A DNA stretch of 64,000 bases from Xanthoparmelia taractica. Lineage: Eukaryota > Ascomycota > Lecanoromycetes > Lecanorales > Parmeliaceae. Each line of letters opens with the position of its first letter. Within the stretch, counting starts at the first letter, position 1. The notes under the pieces were generated by a model. That model saw only the letters and a list, made by a program, of their open reading frames with translations. It searched no databases and was not told the DNA's origin. The position numbers and the translations under genes are program-made. The stretch lies in the NCBI GenBank assembly GCA_033085395.1, contig JANQBS010000017.1:124001-188000 (forward strand), in the 5' to 3' direction. Shown here one piece after another: positions 1-11,866 of the stretch.

Positions 1-3000
1 CTGCGGCTAGGAAGACAGAGGAAAGTCTCAGCAGCCAAGTCTCGTACGCTAATTTGTCTCTTAAAGACTTGTCCGTTCTTCAACCCGTGAGGGTTGGAAT
101 ATCCCCGCATACTCGCTTCTTTACCCCGGCTCACCCAATTACCACCCGGATATATCATTGAAATGACAATGTTACGCGATGGCGGACAGCCGGTACAAGG
201 AAGAACCTCGCCAATTCTGGATCCGGGACCACGGTTTCATGCAGGATGTGGGAGCCAACCAAGAGCTGCGAACTACCGTTTGATCCTCTTGCATGCGGAC
301 GTCTACTTCGTACAACAATGTCTTGCAGCGCCGTTGGATACCAAGTGGAAAAAGGTACTAGGCATTTGTGCGCTCGGACAACTGGTTCAGTTGTGGCGCA
401 TGCAGGTAAGGCGTTGGCACTTGCATGGCATGACATTGCATTGCATATGCACGCTACGTATCAATCTTGTGCCTTATCTTTAAAAAGTGATACTCTAAAG
501 CCGTGATTGCTCACTTCGTACCTTATCGGCTGACCGTTAGCCTTACAAATACAGACCAATGAATTCTCACTGTCGTCGCCACAAATTGCATGCTAATCGT
601 ACTCGTTGCAATTAGTGCATCAACTACTTAAGAGTCCGGAGCTGTCTCCGTGAGCCATTTGATTGTACCAGCGGGTGAAAGGCACCTCAGGACACCTAAC
701 TAACACGACATTATATCCAATCTAGCTTAGAATCATTCACATCAACCAAACGGGTCAACTAATGGGTAGTCCTGTAAAACGAAATCTTCTGGTTCAAGAC
801 TGTCAAGAAAGTCCTAGCTTATACGTGACGAGAAGTCTTCACGAGCCTTCGAATCGGCAGCACCAATCCACGCAGCTGTCAAAACCTAAGCTCCCGCGTG
901 GTCGGAGTATAATGTTGGCTTATTGCAGCTGGACAAGGCCATTCTTGCGCCCGTTGAAGTAGCTAAGAGTGCGTGGGATCGGATCGACGAAAATGCAACA
1001 ATTAAGACACCAGCACTGGATAGGTGGTAGCTACATCGATCTTTGTCCGACTTCCTTCGTCAGTGAAAGAGAATGGGCTATTGCAGGTCCAAATGAGTAC
1101 GTGCGTCTTGATCACGTAACCTGCGAACAACAAGGAATACCCATCCATACCACCAACAACTTATATACGCCTGCGTGGCTTTCTCCTAACGTCTCAAGGA
1201 TAGAATGTGTTGCTCACTATTCGTTGTCGGAATTCAAGCTCAACTCATCCCAGCACGACTCTTCCTACAATCACAATAACAAGCGTCAAAATGCGTTCAG
1301 CGCTATGGCCCATCCAGCAGCATACTAAGCAAACTTCGTCAGTGCGATGGAGCGGGCTTTGAGGGAACGGTGTGATCAGTGAAGGGGGCGTCTTACTCTT
1401 GAGAGTATCTACAAAATCACATCGAGATCTTCATAACATTGTTCTCTTCTCCCATGCTTATCTGAGAAGCCTCTTTCGTTCATCAACGCATACTCACTGT
1501 CATCCCAACCATGTCAAGCCAATCGTGGTGGTTCAAGGAAACACGTCAGCTTAATATCGTTAACACAAATCCGGAGATATTTTCCAGTATCCGTTTGCTG
1601 CCTGAAATGTTGCCATGCTATTTTCACAGACACCCCCCCTCCTCCATACCAATCCAATTTTCAGACCCTCGCCCAACAATCTCTACAGACTTATTCCATG
1701 GATTGGCGGGCCTAAAATGTCTCAGCACCCAGGGCCGGATCCCTGAATTTCACGCCTTGCCAATCCATGGGATACGCTTCCTTGTGAGTACGAGCAGTTT
1801 CGCAAGCTAGTAATGATTCTCATCTCCAACTTTGGAGTGCATCTGGAAGAGCGGTGGACCATCAACGAGTTCAAAGCTCGATTGCTTCAAATATTATTTT
1901 GTGCAAAATTCTGAAAACAGATTCCGACCAGTGAAGGAATTCCATCTTGCAATCGCAATTCGAGACCATCGTCATGCTTGCTGTGATCTAACGGCCTAAA
2001 CTCGCAGCCATCTCGCTCTTTTGCTAGGGGGAAAAGGAATGTCAGACCGCCAGAGGAAGCAAGCCAGGCTGATTCAACAGCACCATTACCTTCCATCTCT
2101 CGCAAGAAATGCGAAAGGACTAGTGACGAAAGTTGCGACTATCGGCATCCCCAATCATCCGCCTTATCATGCTCCAAGCGCTTCGTCAAGAAACGTCGAG
2201 CGCATGTATCATGCCCTTCATCCCGCTGGATCTCGACCAGAGCGCATGGTTTACAATTCAAAGAGCCACCCAAAAGCCCCGAAGCACGCAGGTCGAGAAT
2301 GGATGATCCGCTTCTTGGCTCGTGGACCCTGGGAAGGTCGCTATTTGCACTGACCATGGAGGATCATTCCAGTTTCTCACTTTCTAATTTGATATTGTGT
2401 ATGTGCTTCGACGTATGATATACTTTTGCATTTCACTGCTACCGGCATTTCATTTCTGAGTTCCTAACTGATTCGAAATCGATTCTGGACCAGATGACCG
2501 ACCTCCAGCTCCAACTTGAGTTAAGAAGTTTCACAATCAAGTCATCGTTTTCAGGGCCATCAAGGCCTGAGGAACCATTCCTCTCTCCTCACACCTTACA
2601 ACCTCAACCACGGTTCTTTCCCTCGGCCCACTGGTACCCAAGCCCCCATATATTGAGAACCAGTACGCAAAGCCCGTCCACCCTCCGATAATGACACCTC
2701 TCTCTCTCTAACCACCATAGCGCTTCTCACTATTCTCGTAGCAGGCTTCACACTCATGGTCCTTCTTGCATACAGCAGCCCCATTCCTTCTCCAGCAACC
2801 CTCCACACCGACCAAACCATGGATTCAGCAGTTAAACCTTCAACACTGGTCATATCCAACAGTGCTTCTATCCTTCATACCCACAGTACTTCTTCCCCTG
2901 AACCTCTCAACATCCATACCGGCCCAGACATTCTCTCCACACACAACCGTGAACATCTGTCTGATTCTCTAATATTGACTCAGAGCTCGGAAAGAGGGCC

Positions 3001-3613
3001 TTCCGGGTCTGATCGTGAAAATAGCGCGCTATGATACCGGGACACAGCTTTCACGATAGAAGGTTGGGAGGCGCAGCAAATGGCTGGGAGGACCGAGCCT
3101 GCTCTCTGAAGCCTATGGCGTGGGGAATACTGACGAAATATGGAGACATTGCGGTCACATTATGATGTTAGAGCTAATCAGCTACTGGTGGGGTGCTAGA
3201 CATAATCTTCAAGTAAAGCCTCTTTGGAACCAATTGGTAGGACTGAGGTCAATCTTTACGTATGATGTTCGGGGCTGCAAGCAGATGGGAAGGCCGCATG
3301 CTCAACCTCATCTTTGACCTCATGTTCTGGCCATACTTGACTCCAGGAAGGAATCTCGCGACTATTATGGTTTCCAGCCTCCGCGGCCAGATATAAGATT
3401 TAATGCTTGATAGACTGGAACCAATAATTACCTTTCTTCAAAAGCCGAAGATAGAGTGAATTAAAGTACTTTTAAGGTACCTTACAAAAGCACGAAAGTC
3501 TGGCGCCTGGCTCGGCAGGCGCGCTAGTGAGCACCTCCAGCTGCCCAAAGCCCTCCCTTAAACTGAAATGCCTGCTCGATCTTCACGGGTCGTGCTAAGA
3601 CAGGCTTTAGGTC
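1..3613. other. gene-poor region, no convincing gene
   Basis: Only short open frames on both strands, none with a recognisable domain or a supported splice model. A TATA-like ttatata near 1160 is followed by an ATG at about 1291, but that frame closes after 23 codons. A possible decayed ORF at 2569-3034 is listed separately. The last 100 bases before 3614 would be the promoter and leader of the ELMO gene. Nothing else is visible. Confidence 0.6.
2569..3034 (+). pseudogene. possible decayed membrane-protein ORF, frameshift in a CT repeat
   Basis: One frame is open from just after a stop near 2569 to a TAA at about 2709. It meets a (CT)6 run at 2697-2709. The frame two bases on is open through the repeat to the TGA ending at 3034 and encodes a hydrophobic stretch (residues like TIALLTILVAG followed by TLMVLLAY), then a Ser/Thr/His-rich tail. 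A gain of one CT unit would explain the break between the two frames. I recognise no family, and random open frames of this length do occur, so this is a weak call. Confidence 0.2.
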
Positions 3614-5782
3614 ATGGATAGCATCAATGTCTCGGAACTCGTTGAGCGTCTAGGCAGCGATGAGGATGCCGTGCGCAAGATGGCCGTCTTCAAGCTGCAG
3701 TCAAATATTGGGGACCCATCTTTCGCTGATGTCTTCATACTTGAAGGAGGTCTTAAGAGTTTAAACTATCTGATACTCCATGCTACTGGGAATACACTGG
3801 CCTATAGCTTGACCTCCTTCTCAAGACTGCTAGAGGTGGACAAGGGTTGGGAAAATGTCAATCAAGATCTTGTGCAGAGGGTAAACTGTTTCTTAGGCAT
3901 CTCCAAAGTGGCTGGTAACGTCGAAGTGTAGGTTGTTGAGCTGGTAGTCACTCACCCACTGGTCAACATTCTTCGGGGCGCAATGTCAATCCTTGTTTAC
4001 ATCGTCTCACATCCCTATACCGCCTCGAACAGGATTTCTCAGCCTGACAGCTTTGGCTTTCGAGCTCTGCAGCCCGCTATGAATATATACCCCCAGCTGC
4101 TTGAGATGCTCGTCGGCAGATTGTCCTCCGCTGATCACGCTTTATGTGCCAATGCGTTGCTGCTCATTAATTCCTTAATGCGAGAAAAGATTACCAACGA
4201 CCCAGAAGCTGACTGGCCCAAATTCATCAAGCGGTTGCAGGATCTTGGTGTCATCGAGGTGGTCTATACACTCATGCAAAGTACGGCTCTGCAGGATCTT
4301 TCACATCCACTTCTGGAATTCCAGGCTTTGAGAAAAGTCATACTTCGAAAATGGCGAGAAATTTCTGTGGATTTGAATAATCCTGAGCACAGGAGAGCTT
4401 TGAAAAGTGTTCATTTAGCAAGCAATCCTGAAAGAGTCATAACACCAGTGGATGATGGAGAATTGGGTGCAAAGAAGAGACATAATCCAGAAAAGTGGAG
4501 ACGCCTTGGATTCGAGTCCGAGAGTCCAACCTGGGAGTTTGGAGATATCGGTTATCTGGGCATGATGGACTTGATGGAATATGTGAGACGGCAGGAAGAC
4601 GGGTTTCAAAAGCTCTTGCTCGAGCAATCAACCAAGCTGGCAGAACAAAGATGTCCAATTGCCAGAGCAAGTCTTGCGGTGACTTCGATTCTTTTCGAGC
4701 TTTTTGAAATTGAGAAAGCAGATGTTGATGACGCCAAATTTCAACTCTCCTTCGAGTCACGAATGAACTTCGACAAGGTCTTTAAGCCTCTAATCCTGCA
4801 GTGGCCGTTACTCCACAGTGCTGGTCTACAGGCTTTCTTCCGGTTATGGCAAATTACGGGCGCCGAGACTGAAGACTTCACGAAGATTGCTGACCTGGTT
4901 CGAATACTGCTCGAAGAAGTGGTTGGTCGAGCTACAAGGTTGAGCGATGTCCATGAAGTCGAAGCAGAGATAAAACAGTTCGAGTTGGCACGATTGAGGC
5001 GTTTACAGATGGAGGTGCTCGAATTGACCTATGAAGACCACTGGGGCCAGCATCTAGGCCAAATCCGAGACGAGCTCGACCATGAAGCGCTACAATTCGT
5101 CAAAGAGCAGCGCATACGTTGTCTATTGGCAGGCGCGTGGTTTCCGAACGGCCGTGGCCACAATAGCGAGAATCGCGCTACCACAAAGCAGGATTTCACT
5201 TCGTCCAATCCAACATCTGAACGCTACGTAAAACTAGCCCCTAACAGGCGCTTTCTCCATTACGCCGAGTTCGACGTTCCCAGTGATGAGGAGCCAAGTC
5301 TGGAGGAATTACTCAAGAAGATCGACCTCACAGCAGCCTTTGTAACCTCCAACATCTCGGCACCTTCTGAGCCCGCTTCTTCTTCAACTACTCTCAAAGT
5401 ACCTCAGGACTCTATCTGCACAGGGACGATAAGTATCCACGGTTACCTTCCTTCCACTTCACGTTCCACCTCACCCAAGGCCCCTTCCAGCGCAGGCTCT
5501 ATGGCAACCAAGACGCCTCGAAAGGAGGTGACTTTGCTTACCCTCCACCCACAGACTCACAGCCTCGCCGTGGAATGGCTGGACGGCCTACGCATGTTAC
5601 TGAATCAGGAATCAATCACACATGAGACTGAAAAATTGATTACCATGGTGCGGGATTATGGCCTCAAGATCAGGTTGTTGAATGTCAGATTCGACGATAT
5701 GGCCCTTGCGGCCGATGCCCCTGAGATACCTAGCCGCGAAGGGCTTGATGAGGAATATTATTATGACATTGTCGGCAACTGA
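3614..5782 (+). CDS. ELMO/CED-12 domain-containing protein
   Basis: Two exons, 3614-3880 and 3932-5782, give 705 aa. The 51-nt intron (gtaaac...gtgtag) keeps frame and removes the in-frame TAG at 3929-3931; the join reads ...DLVQR|VVELVV.... The N-terminal part (about 1-210) is helical and armadillo-like, as in ELMO proteins. Residues about 250-430 match the ELMO/CED-12 domain, including a WRRLGFES-like segment and GDIGYLGMMDL. A PH-like region follows, interrupted by a Ser/Thr-rich insert at about 525-580. Animal ELMO proteins act with DOCK-family exchange factors to activate Rac; a comparable role in fungi is inferred, and no DOCK gene is in the window. Retaining the intron would stop translation at 105 residues. 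Confidence 0.85.
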
Positions 5783-5934
5783 AAACATGTTTGTGGACTG
5801 CAAGTCGAGGTAAACAGTAAGCGTGAGCAGATACCCTCACGAAACAGCATAAGAGCGCTTTGATTTGTGCAAAGATACCCCATTATATCACTGTTGATAT
5901 TATCGTTTGGTCTTTCTCGTGTGCTTTCGTGCTC

Positions 5935-7073
5935 TCATAATTCATCAAAAAGCCGTAGTATCACGTCTGCATCCACCACCGAACTTGTCGCCGTTGTCTC
6001 CTGAGCCCCTATCCTTGTCTTGGCACCCGGTCTCACACCCTCATCATCTCGTCGACTTTCCCCTTCCTGCTGCCCGTTCTCCCGAAATCCTACCACTTCC
6101 TTAAACACTTCCTCGGTTCGATTAACCGAATGCACAACTTCATCTCTGATAGCATACTCGTTCCGTCGCCATTGCCTTGTCGTCGCCAATATTACGAATA
6201 GCCCGGTAAGGAACCCTAAGAACCCCCACAGCATCTTCCACCTCCTGCCAACTATCCGCCTCGTCTCCCTGTCCCGCAATGAGCTCCTCTCGACATTATC
6301 TCTCACTCCATCCAGCCTCTCTCCCAACCTTGCCACTTTCCGCCTACCCTCCTTTATGCGTGTTTCCAATTGATAGATTCGACGAGCTTGGGCGTCGAAG
6401 GAGTTGCTGGACGAGGCGATTTGGCTCGTGATTTCAGAGGTGAGGGAGGAGCTCGAAGACGTAAAGTGCGTTTGCAGTGTGGAGATTTGGGCCGAGAGCG
6501 AGGATAGCGAGGAGATTGTGGAGGTGAGGGAGGAGAGTGAAGAGAGGAGGGAGTAGTATGTGTAATCCAGACGGCGGGTCGTGGTAGTGGAAAGGGTTGA
6601 GACGGTACTTAGGCGCGTTCGGAAATCACTTTGATAGTTCAATTTAATGAGCATCCATCTCTCTGTTGCGTTTTTCGCATGGAGTGTATTAAAGCAATGT
6701 AGACGTACTCATCCACAGCGTTCCTCGTCGCCCGCAACCTCTCGACTTGCTTCCACGTCTCGCTTTCCTCGTCCCTCCTCTCCTTCTCCATCTCCTTCAC
6801 TTCATTCACCCTCTCATTGCCCTGTTGCCGTTGCTCCGCTGCTCGTGGGGGCGTCTTGTTGCCATCTACCCTACTACTTGTCTTTGGGAGAAAGTCGCCG
6901 AATGGGTGGGAGGTGGCGGGAAGGATTGCGGATTGCGGGACGCTTTTGTCGTGGTGGTGGTTGTGGACGCGGTGCGGGATGTGGTGTTTATTGGCGGGTT
7001 TGGCAGGGAAGGTTGTCGAGCGGGGTGGGGTGGATAATGGGGATGGGTTTGAAGGGGTGGTTGGGGGGATCAT
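5935..7073 (-). CDS. coiled-coil protein with one C-terminal-half membrane segment, function unknown
   Basis: Two exons on the minus strand, 7073-6709 and 6628-5935, joined over an 80-nt intron (gtacgt...caaag), give 352 aa. The first 100 residues are Pro/Ser/His-rich and probably disordered, with a charged helix at about 90-120. Residues about 130-245 are Ser/Thr/Leu-rich and then Arg/Glu-rich with heptad-like spacing, suggesting a coiled coil. One hydrophobic segment (about 254-271, MLWGFLGFLTGLFVILA) is followed by a charged tail of about 80 residues. The layout is SNARE-like, but I see no SNARE zero-layer residue that I trust. Proteins of this build may act at organelle membranes; that is inference only. 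Confidence 0.7.
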
Positions 7074-7288
7074 TGTTGAGGTTGTGGTTGGTGACTTTTT
7101 GTGGGAAAGGGGATGTCTCTGATGTTTAGGTTTTATTCCGTTATACTAGACACTTCATTTTCTCTAGTAGTTTTTAAGTCATCCTACTTCGTGGTATCAT
7201 GCTCAAATCCAAATAAGCCAACTCCGAGCGCTATGCTTTGATAACTCTGCCCTCTGATCGCTACCCTGTTCTCGTGGTGCAAATCGAC

Positions 7289-7745
7289 TCATGACTTGAG
7301 CAACTTGTTCCTCTTCTCCCTCCGCTTTACTCTCTCCACTCTCTTCGCATGCATCTTTTCTGCCATCTTTTCATAGCGTTCCTTCTCGACCTTCGCCGCC
7401 CTCTTGTCTTTGATCGCCTGTATACGCCTCTAAAGCTCTCTTTCAGCATTATACGTAAAATTCTAGCGGACATTTTGGCGTACTTGTCTTTCTTCCTCTT
7501 TCTCGTCCTTCATCTCCTTCTCCTTTGCCTTCATGGCAGTCATTGCTGTCCGCCCTGCGGTGCGCTTTTCATACGAGGTTTGGCCAGACGTTGGGCGGAA
7601 GGCGGACTTTTGGGCGTGCCATTGCTTGCCTGTACCACAGTTAATCAATATACACTGAGCGATACCAGATACTTTGTGAGCTCTTACCATTCTTTCGTAG
7701 TCCTGGGGTTGTTAGTGCGGATACTGATGGCAAGGAACCGGACAT
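7289..7745 (-). CDS. CGR1: rRNA-processing protein Cgr1
   Basis: Three exons on the minus strand (7745-7688, 7629-7484, 7429-7289) give 114 aa, the usual length of fungal Cgr1. The order is a short variable N-terminus, then [22 protein letters not shown], a Lys/Glu-rich helix and the basic end [14 protein letters not shown]. Both introns have good signals (gtaaga...gtacag, gtacgc...tttag) and the joins restore KNGKQWH and ERQRRIQ. Cgr1 works in nucleolar processing of pre-60S rRNA. The gene lies 215 bp downstream of the coiled-coil gene's start, on the same strand. Only fragments show as single ORFs because of the introns. Confidence 0.93.
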
Positions 7746-8140
7746 GGTATCCAGGAGTCTGCCGATCGAATGGTGTCTAAGAACGGAGTACAATTGCGAT
7801 AGCGGAGCATAGCAATCGTATCACCGTGATGGAAGAGATTGTCTACCTTGCTTCGTTACCAAAAATTTCCCTTCGAATGTGGTGTTCCTGGAAGGGAAGG
7901 TATAGCGGCACTACTTGTAGACGAATCTCCAAAAGGCCACACTTGACTTCCGAGGTTCGTAAGCACTTTTGTCTCACTCTAACCGACTCATTGCTGGAAA
8001 ATAGAGAATAATATTTCTCCTACATAGATGCTGGAACACTCATCATAGCTCAAACGACTTCCCTCGGAGTGTCACCGCTTCTCCAACGCAGAGATTGCTA
8101 AGCATGTCCTGACTACCTTAGCGAACTTTGCTGGGATCTC

Positions 8141-8190
8141 ATTACCGTAATAACAGTGTTTTATTATGGTTGTTTGCTGATTACGGTAAT
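8141..8190. repeat. short inverted repeat, possible hairpin or MITE-end remnant
   Basis: The arms attaccgtaa (8141-8150) and ttacggtaat (8181-8190) are exact reverse complements separated by 30 bp. A third copy of the word, attacggtaat, lies at 8686-8696. The arms are short and no target-site duplication was identified. Confidence 0.35.
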
Positions 8191-8344
8191 TTCAGATCGT
8201 CCTCATCATCAGACAGTACTTTTCGATTTACGTACTCCTATACTAACGGATTAACGTATATTATGATATGATTAGTCAGCTGTATAATACATTTAGCGTC
8301 AGATACGGGTCCGGGACTGGCTGCCTGGGGCCCCTACAGCAACA

Positions 8345-8370
8345 CCCTGCAGTATATCCCTGCAGTATAT
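8345..8370. repeat. 13-bp direct tandem duplication
   Basis: ccctgcagtatat occurs twice head to tail (8345-8357 and 8358-8370) in the non-coding region upstream of the ornithine carrier gene. It is followed directly by a TACTTCGTA word. Confidence 0.7.
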
Positions 8371-8920
8371 CTTTACTTCGTAGCCCCACCCATGCGGTCG
8401 CAAGTATCCCCAAGGTCACCCCCGCGAGAAAATTCGCTAAATCGCTCGATTTTGGCCTTAGCTTCTTAAAAGCAAGGAAAATTCTCTGAATTTAGGACTT
8501 CCAAGTACTGGGTCGGCGAGTCTTGGCAATGTGAACATTGTTAGAACGGTGTCAAATGAATTACGGAGTTAGATCTGCTCTCTAAGGAGTACGTAATTTC
8601 ACAAAATACGTAAATTACCTTAGAATAATGAATATCTAACTAAAACGTATATAATATAGTACGTACTATTAGATTTACTGATATAATTACGGTAATTAAT
8701 AATTGACTGTCTTGAGCCAGTATCGATAAGCAGAACGGTACCACTACAATTCGAGCATCGCATAGTCTTCCGCTAAGATACTCACCGCTCGCAAACCGCT
8801 CGCAACCACCTCCAGGCGAGATGCTCAATCGATAACGCGACAAGGCCGTTCTATCACTTCTAGAACGGCCATATAATTTTACCTCTTAAGAATCTGGCGT
8901 TGGAAGAAGCTGCACCATCG

Positions 8921-9931
8921 ATGAACGACGCGATGGAAGGGGGGATAGCATCCTTGACAAACAGAGAAGATGATTCCTCCTTGAAGCCTGTCGGTCAAAG
9001 GTCGAGCGATCAGGGAATTGAGGCTTTAAAAGACATCACATTTGGCTCTATAGCTGGTGTAACAGGTAAAATAATTGAGTACCCTTTCGACACCGTGAAA
9101 GTGCGGCTGCAATCCCAGCCAGGCACTCTTCCTCTCCGCTATCAAGGCCCTCTTGACTGTTTCCGGCAATCGCTTCAGGTTGAGGGAATCACAGGTCTGT
9201 ACCGCGGTATCAGTGCTCCTTTGGTCGGTGCAGCGATAGAGACAAGCAGTCTCTTTTTCAGTTACCGCATCGCTCAAAAAGCGCTCCAAGCAACCATTCT
9301 CACACCCACCAGCCAGGATTCACTACCGTTGAGTGCATTGATCGCGTGTGGCGGAGCCAGTGGTGCTTTTACAAGCCTTCTGCTTACACCAATTGAGTTG
9401 GTGAAATGCCAGATGCAGGTTCCGCTTTCACCTGGCAGGCTTCAAGGCCGAGGACCGCTCTCGATCATGGCATCAATCTTTCATCACCACGGCATTCTCG
9501 GCTTCTGGCATGGGCAGTTGGGTACCCTGATCCGTGAGACCGGAGGCTCAGCGGCTTGGTTTGGAAGCTACGAGGGTGTGAGTGCGCTGTTCAGGAAATA
9601 CAATGCTCGTGAACCGCCGTCGATAGCGGAGGCAGCAAGCCACGATGCACTGCCGTTGTATCAGCAGATGCTGGCAGGCGCCACAGCTGGCGTGAGCTAT
9701 AATTTCATCTTCTTCCCTGCCGACACTGTCAAGTCGCGCATGCAGACAGAGGAAGTCAATCCCGGCGGACACGGACGGAAGACCTTCTGGGTGTCTGGCA
9801 AAGGGTTGTGGGAAGAGCAAGGACTCAGGGGCATGTATAGAGGGTGCGGTATTACGGTAGGAAGAGCGGCTCCGAGTTCGGCATTCATCTTTGCTGTCTA
9901 CGAAGGATTGAGGAAATGGTGGGGACGATGA
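8921..9931 (+). CDS. ORT1: mitochondrial ornithine carrier (Ort1/ARG-13 type)
   Basis: Intronless, 336 aa. The frame is open from a TTG at 8900, but the first ATG is at 8921 and is taken as the start. Three mitochondrial-carrier repeats are clear, with signatures PFDTVKVRLQ (about 55-64), PIELVKCQMQ and PADTVKSRMQ, and six hydrophobic segments. Overall sequence fits the fungal ornithine/basic amino-acid carrier (yeast Ort1/Arg11, Neurospora ARG-13). It would exchange mitochondrial ornithine for cytosolic basic amino acids or protons across the inner membrane, linking mitochondrial ornithine synthesis to cytosolic arginine formation. Assignment to the SLC25 family is certain; the substrate is inferred from family resemblance. 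Confidence 0.88.
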   Translation: MNDAMEGGIASLTNREDDSSLKPVGQRSSDQGIEALKDITFGSIAGVTGKIIEYPFDTVKVRLQSQPGTLPLRYQGPLDCFRQSLQVEGITGLYRGISAPLVGAAIETSSLFFSYRIAQKALQATILTPTSQDSLPLSALIACGGASGAFTSLLLTPIELVKCQMQVPLSPGRLQGRGPLSIMASIFHHHGILGFWHGQLGTLIRETGGSAAWFGSYEGVSALFRKYNAREPPSIAEAASHDALPLYQQMLAGATAGVSYNFIFFPADTVKSRMQTEEVNPGGHGRKTFWVSGKGLWEEQGLRGMYRGCGITVGRAAPSSAFIFAVYEGLRKWWGR

Positions 9932-11645
9932 ATTAGGATTGTAGTGGCTGACAGGCTTCCAAATGCGAATGCTTCAACATGTTTCCACATTATTATTGCC
10001 TTGTAACAACTGCTATTTTGCCCTGGTAAATTTCGATGGTTGACAAGACCACGCAATCACTGCGCTAATTTCGACCGACAGCAGCCAGAATGCCGCAATT
10101 ACAGAAATACGGTATTGGAAGGTTCGAAGGCCAAATCATAGCACGGAATGCTTTCAGAGTGAGTAGCTGGGCCAGGCTGAATCGCATTGAAACCTGAAAA
10201 CGGACAATTGCGGCAGAAGAAGGAAATGAGGAGGATTTCTCAATCGAGACATGCCAAGGCGACGGGGGATTCCCCCAGACGTAAGAAAACGGTTCCAGTG
10301 CCCAACGGCTGTGAGCCATTTTCATGCATGATCGTTGCCTCCCCCGAGGTTGACTAATAACTCGATGCACGGTTCTTTTCCTTTTTTTATTTTTTTTATT
10401 TCCCATCCCCGAAGCAGGTCATCTACTAGACTACTACTTCGTATTTCCCGAAGTAATATGCTGGTGATGCAATTATATGCAGCCACCGTTGTTTTGTCAG
10501 CTTTCTGTATGCATAGCCAAAGGATATGAGGATAAAAGCAAGATCAGGTGCGCAGAGAGAGATTTGCTTTGCAGATACTTTGATCGGAGAGAGTGATGGT
10601 CGGCAATTATTTCTACTTGGTACAAGTATTTTTCGTAGGATGAAATGTTGAATGTGCTGGTGAAGACTACTACTGCCGGGCGCTAAAGCACGTCAAGTCT
10701 GGTATTTATCATCTCGGCACCGGTTATTGGCTGTTCAAGCCAGGTTTGGGGTGGTGTTTCGCTGCAAGAGAATGTTCCAGGCTTTTGCCCACTCGGGTCC
10801 AAAGGTGGACACCCGTTCTTGAAAGTTGAGAAGAGACACTCATGAGACTGTCTCAGGCTTCGGTATGAAGAGAGCAATATGTATTGATTTATGTTCTTGT
10901 TAGAGTACTAGAATCGGAAGTATATTACTGGCCTCGGCGGCTGTCATTACCTTACTTTTCCTTCTTCAAGCTCTTGCCGCCAACCATCACCAATGAGCAA
11001 CTCAGTGATTATGCAACCCGAGACGAGAAGAGGGGGGCGTGGAGTAATGATGACGTGCATTATGAGCGAGCGCGTAGCTGAAACATAGCGAGAGCGGCTA
11101 TCGGACAAGCTTCTTCTTCGAGCGTGGGTCGTGGGATGATTATGAGAATGAGGGGGTGAGTGGTGGAGCGCTAAGCTACATTTGGCCTAAGTAATTTTCT
11201 TTTCGGAGCCTCGGAGCTTAGGAAGGATTTTTGGTTAGTGGAAATTATTTGTAGCGAAGAGGGATTTATGATGATCGTCGTCCTTTGTGAAGCAGATCTT
11301 CGCCGCCAATATAAGTCGAATGATGCTTTTTCGAATAATAATGAGGATGTGAATAATGGATAAAGTATACTGTTTTCGAGGAAATTCATAGCATGGCAGG
11401 AGCAATCTCCGTAGACGTTGGAACTGTGAAGGGATCCAAAGTGGGAAGTGGGATGTACTGTATGTGTGTTTGCTCAGCCTTGTCATGTCCTCACACGTGG
11501 GGGTATGTGAAAAGCGAAAAAAAAGAAAAGCCTCCTTTTTGCCCCCCTTTCCCTGTCGATCGCGCGGGCTAAGAGGAAAAAACAAATTGCGCATCACTAT
11601 GATTAAATTGCTCATTTCACTTATATATTATTTTCCCCTTTCCCT

Positions 11646-11652
11646 CCAATCA
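11646..11652 (+). promoter_or_regulatory. CCAATCA box upstream of hapB
   Basis: An exact CCAATCA 2 kb upstream of the hapB start, just after a TATA-like stretch. CCAATCA is a good match to the site bound by the Hap/NF-Y complex, of which HapB is a subunit. Confidence 0.4.
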
Positions 11653-11859
11653 ATAACTCGCATTTCTTCTTTCTTTCTCCAAAAACAGAGGATCCCGTGG
11701 CCCAACTTTTTCCAATTGGCTCCCTTTTTTTCTCTTTCTCTTTGGAAACTACCTACTACTTCTACCTTATTCACTCACCAAGGCGCTTGAATTGAAGCCT
11801 AAAAAACAAGGTCAAGCACCAACAACCCTCGTCACTGCCTGACTGGCTCGCTCTTTTTT

Positions 11860-11866
11860 CCAATCA
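11860..11866 (+). promoter_or_regulatory. CCAATCA box upstream of hapB
   Basis: Second exact CCAATCA, about 210 bp after the first, in a pyrimidine-rich stretch. Confidence 0.35.

Larger units (their letters stand above)
7746..8920. other. AT-rich intergenic region with short repeats
   Basis: Shared upstream region of CGR1 (-) and the ornithine carrier (+). From about 8141 to 8880 it is AT-rich with many TACGTA-like words, an inverted repeat and a 13-bp tandem duplication (listed separately). No gene is seen. It could be a remnant of a small mobile element, but no transposase frame is present. Confidence 0.5.

Noticed and set aside
8900..8920. TTG start extending the ornithine carrier by seven codons
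   Set aside because: A eukaryotic gene; the first ATG at 8921 is preferred. The same reasoning removed non-ATG starts for VPS10 (GTG 15443), ERG26 (TTG 40017), RPB4 (TTG 25531), ARS2 (TTG 55359) and RIM15 (TTG 37368).
10065..10406. 113-codon minus-strand frame between the carrier and hapB
   Set aside because: No family, no splice partners, starts in an AT-rich lysine run; random frames of this size are expected in 3.7 kb.
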